13,965 nt of DNA from contig CALBZH010000358.1 in assembly GCA_937889795.1 (NCBI GenBank), forward strand, positions 1 to 13,965. Direction: 5' to 3'. The translations under genes and the position numbers were made by a program. The first letter of the stretch is position 1, and every line of letters begins with the position of its first letter. Below, in pieces: positions 7,201 to 13,198 of this stretch. The stretch comes from an uncultured Syntrophobacteraceae bacterium. Its GTDB lineage: Bacteria; Desulfobacterota; Syntrophobacteria; Syntrophobacterales; Syntrophobacteraceae. Below the pieces are notes generated by a model, which saw only the letters and a list, made by a program, of their open reading frames with translations, searched no databases and had not been told where the DNA came from.

Positions 7201-7397
7201 GCCTGTCCGCCATGGTTCTTTGTGAGGACGTTCCATGCCTTGGGCTGAGTGTCCTGCACCCAGGCAACTACATCGGAAGGAAACAGGGCTCGTGCTCGGT
7301 CATAATTCTTGGCGTCGCTTTCGGCGTATAGCCAGCCGTGGGCCGCGAGGTGCTCGCAGATTTCGGCTTCAAAGTTGACTTCCTTGTGTAGGTCCAT
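4275..7397 (-). CDS. hsdR: Type I restriction endonuclease subunit R (nuclease-translocase)
   Basis: HsdR (1040 residues) is the motor and nuclease of a type I restriction enzyme: it pumps DNA using ATP and cuts far from the unmethylated target. The N-terminal PD-(D/E)xK nuclease shows Asp141 and the E-L-K triad at 155-157. The SF2 helicase part shows a Q-motif-like FHQLDA (281-286), Walker A HSAGSGKT (307-314), DEAH (421-424), FTATP (477-481), motif V around FQTGFDQP (677-684) and motif VI QTLSRLNRAHPGK (702-714). A helical C-terminal region, presumably for docking to the methylase core, follows. The length is close to EcoR124I HsdR (1038). No internal stop or frameshift is apparent. It is the last gene of the operon, 50 bp after the 217-residue gene. 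Its ribosome binding site is weak, which may hold HsdR low relative to HsdM/HsdS. The start MDLHKEVNFEAEICEHLAAHGWLY suits this HsdR group. Confidence 0.97.
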   Translation of the reverse strand: MDLHKEVNFEAEICEHLAAHGWLYAESDAKNYDRARALFPSDVVAWVQDTQPKAWNVLTKNHGGQASEVLLNRLRDSLNQRGTLDVLRHGIEMIGLRQPLSLAQFKPALAMNPKTLSRYAANRLRVARQVHYSLHNENSIDLMLFVNGLPVATAELKTDFTQSVEDAVDQYRFDRDPKPKGQSAAEPLLTFPGGALVHFAVSNMEVHMTTKLVGPTTTFLPFNKGDDGAAGNPVNENGGHRTAYLWEEVWKRESWLEILGRYMVTQKDSKKHIEKIIFPRFHQLDATRKLLAKVLVDGPGSKYLIQHSAGSGKTNSIAWSAHFLADLHNESHEKLFDTVLVVSDRTVLDTQLQEAIFDFERTTGVVATITGESASKSGELAKALSGGKKIVVCTIQTFPFALKAVQELAATKGKRFAVIADEAHSSQTGEAAAKLKAVLSAEELKELADGGEVSTEDLLAAQMAARANDAGITYVAFTATPKAKTLELFGRRPDPKQPASPENFPQPFHVYSMRQAIEEGFILDVLRNYTPYSLAFKLAHEGKELDEKTVERSEAVKNIMRWVRLHPYNISQKVQVVVEHFRTNVAPLLNGQAKAMVVVASRVEAVRWQLAIDKYIKAQGYKIGTLVAFSGEVNDKESGPDPFTETSKILNPNLRGRDIRKAFATDEYHILLVANKFQTGFDQPLLCGMYVDKRLAGIQAVQTLSRLNRAHPGKDTTYVLDFVNDPDEVLTAFKAYYATAELENVTDPNLVFNLRTKLDAAGHYDEFEIERVVTVELNPKSKQSDLTSAIEPVVSRLLKHYKAAQERFKVAKAKKDEFGANEAQNELNALILFKRDMGAFQRMYAFLSQIFDYGNTAIEKRFIFYRRLLPLLEFGREREGIDLSKVILTHHNLKNKGKRDLPLDEGDNPKLKPLTESGGGSVQEKGKAFLVEIIAKMNELFEGDLTDNDRLVYVNNVLKGKLLESEILVQQAANNTKEQFANSPDLSTELMNAIMDALAAHTTMSTQALDSEQVRIGLRGILLGPAQLYEALRERAETTS

Positions 7398-7447
7398 GAC
7401 GTCCAGCTTTCTTCTGTCAGTAGGAACTTGGGCTTGGGCGGCTCAGG

Positions 7448-8101
7448 CTATGCGTACTCGATATTTCCAGTGTAGCCATGCTGGATGGCTGCCGTCATGA
7501 GGATTCTGGCAAGCCTGGCATCCTGCTCTGCGGTGAAGCTAAATTTGCCATCGACCAAAGGAGGCATGAACTTCTCCAAGGCTTTGACAATATCGGGCTT
7601 CAACACCAGATCTTGATCTACAGGCACTCCAGCACCTGTCTGTATGGCAAAGTCATCAAATACGATCAGCCGCATCGCGAATGCCATTTCAGGCTCGGCC
7701 GTGGCGCTGAGTCCACGGTCGGCAAGAAAGAGGGAGTCCCGCCGAAACAGATCGGTTGTCGTGACTCCCTTCCCGCTTTGAATTTGGTCAATGACATAGA
7801 TGGAATAGCGAGCCCGGCTCATAGCCTCAAGCATTTCGATGGCAAACGGGTCAAGAGTGCTCCGCTTCATGTTCAGGAACTGCCCAACCATGCTGATGCC
7901 ACGAGGTCGGTAGCTGTATACCTGGTAATCAGAGAGTATAGCCACCTCGGTCTCATTGTTGAACATGAAGGTCTTCTTACGCAGCATTCCCAGGTGCCGG
8001 GCGCTGGTAAGCATATCTTCACGAGAGAGTTGTTTGATGATTCTTGAGTGCAACTGTGGCAGGAGATCTCGAATCTTCTGGTAATCTTCTTCGTATGTCA
8101 T
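7448..8101 (-). CDS. Unknown accessory protein of the type I restriction operon
   Basis: This 217-residue soluble protein sits between hsdS and hsdR. It has no Cys pair, signal peptide, membrane helix or nuclease motif that I can see. The first ~40 residues form charged helices. A middle part (about 40-85) contains YRPRGISMVGQFL, and a central segment (about 88-150: EAMSRARYSIYVIDQIQSGK, then TDLFRRDSLFLADRGLSA) recalls, from memory, a domain found in front of SEC-C zinc motifs in other bacterial proteins; the SEC-C tail itself is absent. The C-terminus (about 165-213) is again helical. ATG is preceded by AAGGAAG at good distance, and the gene begins 12 bases after the hsdS stop, so co-expression is near certain. 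A role as a modulator or partner of HsdR is inferred only from position. Confidence 0.85.
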   Translation of the reverse strand: MTYEEDYQKIRDLLPQLHSRIIKQLSREDMLTSARHLGMLRKKTFMFNNETEVAILSDYQVYSYRPRGISMVGQFLNMKRSTLDPFAIEMLEAMSRARYSIYVIDQIQSGKGVTTTDLFRRDSLFLADRGLSATAEPEMAFAMRLIVFDDFAIQTGAGVPVDQDLVLKPDIVKALEKFMPPLVDGKFSFTAEQDARLARILMTAAIQHGYTGNIEYA

Positions 8102-8112
8102 CGTCTTCCTTT

Positions 8113-9435
8113 TCAGGCGGCATGGCCTCGCACATCGATCTTGCCTGTGACGGCGGCGGAGATCAGGGCGGTGCGGCGTTCTTGGAGGAGGGTGATGGAA
8201 TCCTTGTTGGCCTTGGTTATTTCAGAAAAATCCGAGTCAATTCTTTCAATGTGTGCACAAATCGCATCCGCCTCTGTTCTTGGAGGCATTGCAACCTTGA
8301 TATCTTTGAACTCATCCCAATACAGGCGAAGTCTGAAATCCGTCACACCTCTGGAGTGACGACGCATTTGTTCGATTGCCTGCGGAGTTCTCAAAACATA
8401 CTCTAAGTAATTCGTAGCTATCGGTCTACGCGGTCGTGCAACCACATAAGCAGGGCTGACCATGCCTTCAACAATAGCAGTTCCAAAGCCACCCTGCCAT
8501 GCACGCATCATATTGTAAACGAGATCACCAGGTTGAACCCTCTTATAGGTTGAGCGATCCTCACTTCGCGTCACTTTGCGGTCAAGCTCATTCTCATCCA
8601 ACTCTCTATCTGAAATCCCCTGATGAATTGAAACGCTCAATACAGGCAAATTCTCGATACCATCTTCATTGACTTCCTTGAGTAGATTCCCCAATCGAGT
8701 GACCTCCCAATGCTCAGGCACCATACCCAGCCATTCAATCCCGGAATCTTTCATCGGCACATCCGGGTTCAGCCCTTTGGTGACAGCGTGGGAGATCACC
8801 GCCTGACGTTTTTCCGCCAAGAGCACAATCAACCGCTGCTGCTCGGTTATCAGAGCGTCTATCCTGGTGATTTCGTTGTTGAGAAATACAATGATTTCCA
8901 TTTGTTCAGTGATGGGAGGGGTCGTCATCACCAGATTGGCCACGTCATCAAGGCTGAGTTGTATCTTTGTGCCACCATAGCCCTGGGTTTCCAGGTGAGT
9001 CTTCCCTATGAGAGAAAGTGTAACATATGCAATCCACTCCGGAAGAAGGCGGTCTTGCCTGGGTCTTACAAGAGCGACATGTTGACTCACATAAGCGGCC
9101 TCTAAATTCTTGGGTACAACCGCAACCGATCCAAGAAAGGCTGTAATTGAAAAAAGGACGTCACCAGGCTGCACTCTTGTACGTGCTCCCTCAGTTCCTT
9201 GTGGAACCACGACTCGCTGAATATCGGAAAGGTCAAGCCTGATGCTATCACGGGTCAGATTGCCAATGCGGATAAACAGATTGCCCTCATCGGAATAGTA
9301 TTCTGCCCATCCACGGGATCCACTGGTCAGGAAATCGAGGTCGCGTTTTAGCGGGATAACCTCCCAGTGCTCCGGCACTTCTCCCAGCCATTCCACACCA
9401 CTATCTTTATAGCGTTCATATCTCGGAAAGCTCAT
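8113..9435 (-). CDS. hsdS: Type I restriction-modification specificity subunit S
   Basis: HsdS (440 residues) sets the bipartite DNA target for the methylase and endonuclease. It shows the classic duplicated plan: TRD1 about 20-180; a central helical spacer about 183-220 (RIDALITEQQRLIVLLAEKR); TRD2 about 240-385; and a distal helical repeat about 390-432 (RIDSDFSEI... LLQERRTALISAAVTGK). Each half opens with nearly the same motif: KDSGVEWLGEVPEHWEV (10-26) and KDSGIEWLGMVPEHWEV (229-245). The GDVLFSI and GDLVYNM motifs (91-97, 303-309) mark matching positions in the two TRDs. The target sequence cannot be read from the protein. The start overlaps the stop of the upstream DUF1016 gene as ATGA (9432-9435), indicating coupled translation. 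The gene is intact; I see no inverted-repeat shuffling cassette or second partial hsdS. Confidence 0.97.
   Translation of the reverse strand: MSFPRYERYKDSGVEWLGEVPEHWEVIPLKRDLDFLTSGSRGWAEYYSDEGNLFIRIGNLTRDSIRLDLSDIQRVVVPQGTEGARTRVQPGDVLFSITAFLGSVAVVPKNLEAAYVSQHVALVRPRQDRLLPEWIAYVTLSLIGKTHLETQGYGGTKIQLSLDDVANLVMTTPPITEQMEIIVFLNNEITRIDALITEQQRLIVLLAEKRQAVISHAVTKGLNPDVPMKDSGIEWLGMVPEHWEVTRLGNLLKEVNEDGIENLPVLSVSIHQGISDRELDENELDRKVTRSEDRSTYKRVQPGDLVYNMMRAWQGGFGTAIVEGMVSPAYVVARPRRPIATNYLEYVLRTPQAIEQMRRHSRGVTDFRLRLYWDEFKDIKVAMPPRTEADAICAHIERIDSDFSEITKANKDSITLLQERRTALISAAVTGKIDVRGHAA
8701..8754 (-). repeat. hsdS internal repeat, copy 2 (start of second half)
   Basis: This encodes residues 228-245 of HsdS (MKDSGIEWLGMVPEHWEV), the counterpart of residues 9-26. 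The two coding stretches are similar at DNA level as well, and such half-gene repeats are sites where TRDs can be exchanged by recombination. Its partner lies at 9358-9411. Confidence 0.85.
9358..9411 (-). repeat. hsdS internal repeat, copy 1 (start of first half)
   Basis: This encodes residues 9-26 of HsdS (YKDSGVEWLGEVPEHWEV), matching residues 228-245 at 15 of 18 positions. Together with copy 2 it marks the tandem half-subunit layout of the specificity protein. Confidence 0.85.
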
Positions 9436-10499
9436 GCCGCGCCTTCTTTCGGCGCGGGAAGAGCCGCCTGTTCCCGTGCTACTACAATGGCGCGATGCAG
9501 TCGCTCGCGAAGTAGCTCAACCGGCGGGAGTTCGGTCAAGTATTCGGCGACCCGGATCGATTTTTCATCGAGTTGCAGCAGTTCCACCTGCTCTGCATCG
9601 GCTCCGGCGCAGAGAATGAGGCCGATGGGAGATTCTTCGCCCAGCACCCGTTCATGCTTGTCCAACCATCGTAAATACAGCTCCATCTGTCCTGTGTGAG
9701 CAGCCTGAAAGGCTTCAAGTTTCAGCTCTATGGCAACTAGGCGTCGCAAAAGGCGGTGATAGAAGAGGAGGTCAAGGTAGAAATCATCCCGGCCGATACT
9801 CATTCGCTTTTGCCGGGCAACAAAGCTAAAGCCGCTCCCCAGCTCAAGTAGAAAATGCTCCATTTCCCGCAGGATCGCTGTCTCTAAGTCCTTTTCGCTG
9901 TAGGCCCCAGACAGCCCGAGGAAATCAAGCAAGTAAGGATCCCGGAAGACCAGATCCGGTGTCATCCGCCCCTCATCCCTCAGGGCGGCCAGTTCCTGTC
10001 GTATCAATTCCTCGCTGTTCTTCGATAGGGCCGTGCGTTCAAACAGCATCCCTGCGATTTTTCGCCGCAGGGTGCGCACGCTCCAACGTTCGACGCGGCA
10101 CATTTCAGCATAGAACTCGCGGGCCAAATGGTCTTTGAGAGGAAGAAGCGCCAGGACATGGGTCCAGCTCAATACTTGTATCAACGATACAACAATTCGC
10201 TCTTCAGGAAATAGCTCAGCAAAACGCACCATGCGGGTGAGCGCGGAGTAACTGAAACCTTTGCCGAACTCCCGCACCAATTGTTGTGACAGCGACGCAA
10301 GAATCTGTTGACCGTATTCGGCGCGACCATCGGTGAGATTCTCATCCAGCAGGCGCTTACCGATGCGCCAGTAGAGCATGCTCAACTCGGTATTGACCGT
10401 CGTGGCAACGCGAGTGCGGGCTGCTTCAATAAGGGTTCGCAGCTCGCTGAGCAGTTTTGGCCTCTGAATGGTTGCACGATTAGATATATCCTTGGTCAT
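9432..10499 (-). CDS. DUF1016/YhcG-type PD-(D/E)xK nuclease embedded in the type I operon
   Basis: This 355-residue protein matches the YhcG/DUF1016 family. The N-terminal helical domain (about 15-150) has the family pattern LYWRIGKRL (42-50), [13 protein letters not shown] (62-74), [16 protein letters not shown] (78-93) and [11 protein letters not shown] (111-121). The C-terminal PD-(D/E)xK nuclease-like domain (about 185-335) has RDPYLLDFL (186-194), the acidic residue in FYLDLLFYH (240-248, Asp243) and the E-L-K pair (258-260), then [11 protein letters not shown] (270-280). The catalytic residues therefore appear intact. The protein is probably cytoplasmic and DNA-directed. Family members recur inside type I restriction loci, where their role is poorly defined. 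The start ATG overlaps the hsdM stop (ATGA, 10496-10499) and the stop overlaps the hsdS start (9432-9435), so it is locked between methylase and specificity genes and likely made with them. Confidence 0.93.
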   Translation of the reverse strand: MTKDISNRATIQRPKLLSELRTLIEAARTRVATTVNTELSMLYWRIGKRLLDENLTDGRAEYGQQILASLSQQLVREFGKGFSYSALTRMVRFAELFPEERIVVSLIQVLSWTHVLALLPLKDHLAREFYAEMCRVERWSVRTLRRKIAGMLFERTALSKNSEELIRQELAALRDEGRMTPDLVFRDPYLLDFLGLSGAYSEKDLETAILREMEHFLLELGSGFSFVARQKRMSIGRDDFYLDLLFYHRLLRRLVAIELKLEAFQAAHTGQMELYLRWLDKHERVLGEESPIGLILCAGADAEQVELLQLDEKSIRVAEYLTELPPVELLRERLHRAIVVAREQAALPAPKEGAA

Positions 10500-12331
10500 G
10501 CCGAAAGCCCCCCGATCATGGCAAGAATCCTGTCGGTGACAACTTTCAGATCGGCATCGATCTCCTCGAGGGGGCGTGGCGGCTCGAATACATAGAAGTG
10601 CCGGTTGAAGGGAATCTCATAACCCACCTTTGTCTTCTCATGGTCTATCCAGGCATCGGGGGCATGGGGCAGCACCTCACGTTTAAAGTAGGTTTCGACA
10701 TCTTCAGAAAGCGGCACGTTTTCTGTGTCTCGTAGGCTGCTGTCAGGTTGCGGTTTGCCTTTCAACTTGCCTTTGCTGCCAAGTGCGATCTTACCGGCTT
10801 CGTCTCGTAAGGGGCGCTCCACGGTGATGGTGCGATAACCGAAATCATCATTCTTGAAGATACGGGAGATGGGGACAATCTTGACTTTGCCCCCTGCCGG
10901 GGCAGCAGGTTTGGTATAGGAAGAGGTCATCACATGGCGGACGATCTCTTTGCCTTCTGCATCCAATACGAGGGCAAGCTGAGCCTCGGTGAACTGGCCG
11001 AAGAGCCGGGTGATCTCCGCGATATGCTCTTCGGAAAGCTCTTTGCGCTTACTCCCAAGGCTTTTGCGCATCTTCTGCCAGAAGCTGCTCGCATCGATCA
11101 GTTGCACCAATCCTTTGCGGTGCTCCGGCTTGCGGTTAGTGAGTATCCAGATATAGGTGGAGATGCCTGTGTTGTAGAACATATCGGTTGGAAGGCCGAT
11201 GATCGCTTCAAGCAAATCGTTTTCAAGCACGTATCGTCGGATTTCGCTCTCACCAGATCCCGCACCGCCGGTAAAAAGCGGAGAGCCATTGAGGACAATG
11301 CCGAAGCGGCTTCCGCCTTCCGCAGACAGACGCATTTTACTGATGAGGTGCAACAGGAACAGAAGCGAGCCATCGGAAATACGCGGCAACCCAGGACCGA
11401 AGCGCCCATTGAAGCCTTTTTGTTCGCGCTCTTTTTGAACTTCCTTTTCAACCTTCTTCCATTCCACGCCGAAGGGTGGGTTGGAGAGCATGTAGTCGAA
11501 CTTCTTGTGTGGGTGGCCGTCGTCGGAGAGGGTATTCCCGGCAATAATGTTGGCCACGTCCTGACCCTTGATCAACATGTCGGCCTTACAGATGGCGTAG
11601 GACTCATCGTTGAGCTCCTGGCCGAACATGGTGAGCCGAGCTTTGGGATTGTGCTCTTCCAGGTATTCACCGGCAATCGAAAGCATACCGCCCGTACCTG
11701 CGGCAGGATCGTAGATCGTACGGACCACGCCCGGCTTTGCCAAGATGTCATCGTCTTCGATGAAGAGCAGATTGACCATGAGGCGGATGACTTCCCGTGG
11801 AGTGAAGTGCTCTCCAGCGGTTTCATTGGAGATTTCTGCAAATTTTCTGATCAGTTCCTCGAACACCAAACCCATCTGAGCATTGCTGACGGATTCGGGA
11901 TGCAGCTCGAAATTTGCAAAACGCTCGGTCACCTGATAGAGCAGTCCGGATTTGGCGAGGCGGTCGATTTGGCTGTAGAAGTCGAAACGTTCGAAGATGT
12001 CTCTGGCTGATGGCGAAAAAGCCTGGATGTAGGCGAAGAGATTTTCCCTGATGTGGTCCTGGTCTCCCATGAGCTTCCTCATGTCCATGGGAGAGGTATT
12101 ATAGAAGCTCTGTCCAGCCTTTCGCAGCAAGAAAGGCTCCGGGTTCAAGCCCATCTTCTCTTTTTCGGCACACTCTGCCAAAACGGCTGCTTTCGTTGCT
12201 TCCAGCACACAGTCCAGTCGTCGTAGTACTGTGAAAGGCAAGATCACCTTGCCGTAATCGGATTGCTTGTAATCACCTCTCAGCAGGTCGGCGACAGACC
12301 AGATGAAAGATGAGAGGGCTTGTTGATTCAT
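10496..12331 (-). CDS. hsdM: Type I restriction-modification DNA methyltransferase subunit M
   Basis: HsdM (611 residues) transfers a methyl group from S-adenosylmethionine to adenine N6 in the target selected by HsdS and forms the M2S core with it. The N-terminal helical HsdM_N domain (about 1-140) begins [20 protein letters not shown]. The catalytic domain shows GEHFTPRE (173-180), the SAM-binding DPAAGTGG (208-215) and NPPF (284-287), the N6-adenine signature. [13 protein letters not shown] (368-380) is also typical. The long C-terminal part (about 440-611) ends with the [19 protein letters not shown] segment and a helix, as in the larger HsdM group; EcoK-type HsdM proteins are shorter. 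The ribosome site AAGGAG lies about 11 nt before ATG. Upstream, 91 bp separate it from the zinc-finger gene, enough for a separate promoter, but none is convincing. The gene is intact. Confidence 0.97.
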   Translation of the reverse strand: MNQQALSSFIWSVADLLRGDYKQSDYGKVILPFTVLRRLDCVLEATKAAVLAECAEKEKMGLNPEPFLLRKAGQSFYNTSPMDMRKLMGDQDHIRENLFAYIQAFSPSARDIFERFDFYSQIDRLAKSGLLYQVTERFANFELHPESVSNAQMGLVFEELIRKFAEISNETAGEHFTPREVIRLMVNLLFIEDDDILAKPGVVRTIYDPAAGTGGMLSIAGEYLEEHNPKARLTMFGQELNDESYAICKADMLIKGQDVANIIAGNTLSDDGHPHKKFDYMLSNPPFGVEWKKVEKEVQKEREQKGFNGRFGPGLPRISDGSLLFLLHLISKMRLSAEGGSRFGIVLNGSPLFTGGAGSGESEIRRYVLENDLLEAIIGLPTDMFYNTGISTYIWILTNRKPEHRKGLVQLIDASSFWQKMRKSLGSKRKELSEEHIAEITRLFGQFTEAQLALVLDAEGKEIVRHVMTSSYTKPAAPAGGKVKIVPISRIFKNDDFGYRTITVERPLRDEAGKIALGSKGKLKGKPQPDSSLRDTENVPLSEDVETYFKREVLPHAPDAWIDHEKTKVGYEIPFNRHFYVFEPPRPLEEIDADLKVVTDRILAMIGGLSA

Positions 12332-12348
12332 GCAGGGTAAAGCTCCTT

Positions 12349-12365
12349 CCCATATCTGCGATGGG
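12349..12365 (-). promoter_or_regulatory. Small hairpin just upstream of the hsdM ribosome binding site
   Basis: In the leader of hsdM, read on the minus strand, CCCAT, a 7-nt loop and ATGGG form a perfect 5-bp inverted repeat that ends a single base before the AAGGAG ribosome site. It could be an operator for a controller protein or affect ribosome access. The stem is short, so chance occurrence is quite possible. Confidence 0.3.
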
Positions 12366-12422
12366 TATTTAACAGGTTATGTGAGTACTTTTTCGGTAGC
12401 ATCCTCGCAAGCATCAACTGGG

Positions 12423-13007
12423 TTACCTGCTTTCAGATCTGTCGAAGATCTCCAGCTTGAAGTTGAACCCTTCATAGGTCATGAGCATCCGACCGAGTTG
12501 CTCCCAAGTGACGGGCTTGCCATCGATGATCAGCAGAGGTATCTCGCCGTCAGTGTCATCGTCCCATGTGATCCTGCCACGGACGACACTGCCAGCCGTG
12601 ATCTGGAGTCCATGTTCAGTCGTTTCCACGTGCTTCTGAGATAGAGCATTCCTGATACGCTCGAACAATTGACCCAAAAGTGCCAGTACGTCGCCTTCAA
12701 GCGGTCCGATCACGTCGAACTGATACCCTTGAGGGCTTCCATCCTTGATCTCCAGTGCCTGAATCGAGATGCCATTGGGAAGCAGTCGAGTGGTGAAGTG
12801 AAATTCATGGGGTTCCTCATCGGCATCTCTCAGAGTCACCTGCTGGAAATCCGGGTGGTCGAAATGCATTTCGTGCATATCCGAAAGTCTCCGGTTGTAG
12901 CACCGATTGCAGTGGAATTTGCTATGTCCTTCAATAGTGAGAAACACTCCGTCATAATGTGGGACCTTCGTTTCACATACTGTGCATTTCTCTCCGGATT
13001 TGCTCAT
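12423..13007 (-). CDS. Zinc-finger hypothetical protein upstream of hsdM
   Basis: This 194-residue protein has an N-terminal zinc-ribbon-like motif: Cys8-x-x-Cys11, then 21 residues, then Cys33-x-x-Cys36, the second pair within HCNRCYNRR. After a His-rich link (about 44-58, MHEMHFDHPDF) comes an acidic alpha/beta domain. It contains EFHFTTRLLPNGISIQALEI (about 68-87) and the strongly patterned C-terminus VVRGRITWDDDTDGEIPLLIIDG followed by GRMLMTYEGFNFKLEIFDRS, which looks like a conserved domain family of unknown function. The protein should be cytoplasmic. The start ATG has AAGGGAG about 11 nt upstream. It lies between the ImmA-type gene plus microprotein and hsdM on the same strand. A regulatory or nucleic-acid/protein-binding role is possible from the zinc motif, but no function is recognised. 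I am sure it is a gene and unsure of its role. Confidence 0.88.
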   Translation of the reverse strand: MSKSGEKCTVCETKVPHYDGVFLTIEGHSKFHCNRCYNRRLSDMHEMHFDHPDFQQVTLRDADEEPHEFHFTTRLLPNGISIQALEIKDGSPQGYQFDVIGPLEGDVLALLGQLFERIRNALSQKHVETTEHGLQITAGSVVRGRITWDDDTDGEIPLLIIDGKPVTWEQLGRMLMTYEGFNFKLEIFDRSESR

Positions 13008-13105
13008 CGTTTAGCTATCTCCCTTCCAAGGCGGCAATTGCTACCCATTCCATGATATGAAGGTCAACCCTTGTTGGATTCCATTTGGGACCGTTCCGCC
13101 AGTTT

Positions 13106-13195
13106 TCAGAGAGTCTTATATTGAGGGGCAGGAGTGAACTTCCCGAATTTGACATCGCGACCGATCTTCGTACCGCCGTCTTTCTTACCAGCCAT
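13106..13195 (-). CDS. 29-codon microprotein gene coupled to the ImmA-type gene
   Basis: This tiny open frame encodes a basic, Gly/Lys-rich 29-residue peptide (MAGKKDGGTKIGRDVKFGKF, then TPAPQYKTL). Its ATG lies 3 bases after the TAG stop of the ImmA-type gene, and AGGGAG sits 8 nt before the ATG, a ribosome site as good as any in the operon. From memory, the IGRD-x-K-x-G-x-F core resembles small hypothetical proteins with an IGRDAKTGxFxPV pattern that occur near toxin-antitoxin and Xre-type genes; those are usually longer, so this may be a short version. A longer overlapping frame (13015-13245) lacks a comparable ribosome site and family look. Its likely role, if real, is as a partner of the neighbouring regulator or metallopeptidase; this is inference. 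Confidence 0.6.
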   Translation of the reverse strand: MAGKKDGGTKIGRDVKFGKFTPAPQYKTL

Positions 13196-13198
13196 GGT

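Noticed and set aside
7478..8047. 189-codon plus-strand open frame
   Set aside because: It is antisense to the 217-residue accessory gene, which has a good ribosome site and operon position.
10934..12010. 358-codon plus-strand open frame
   Set aside because: It lies fully antisense to hsdM, whose motifs and length are clear. The encoded protein has no family character, and such long antisense frames arise from codon structure.
12332..12422. Sigma-70 promoter for hsdM
   Set aside because: The best pairing found (TTGCGA, 17 bp, TACTCA) matches the consensus poorly, so it is not called.
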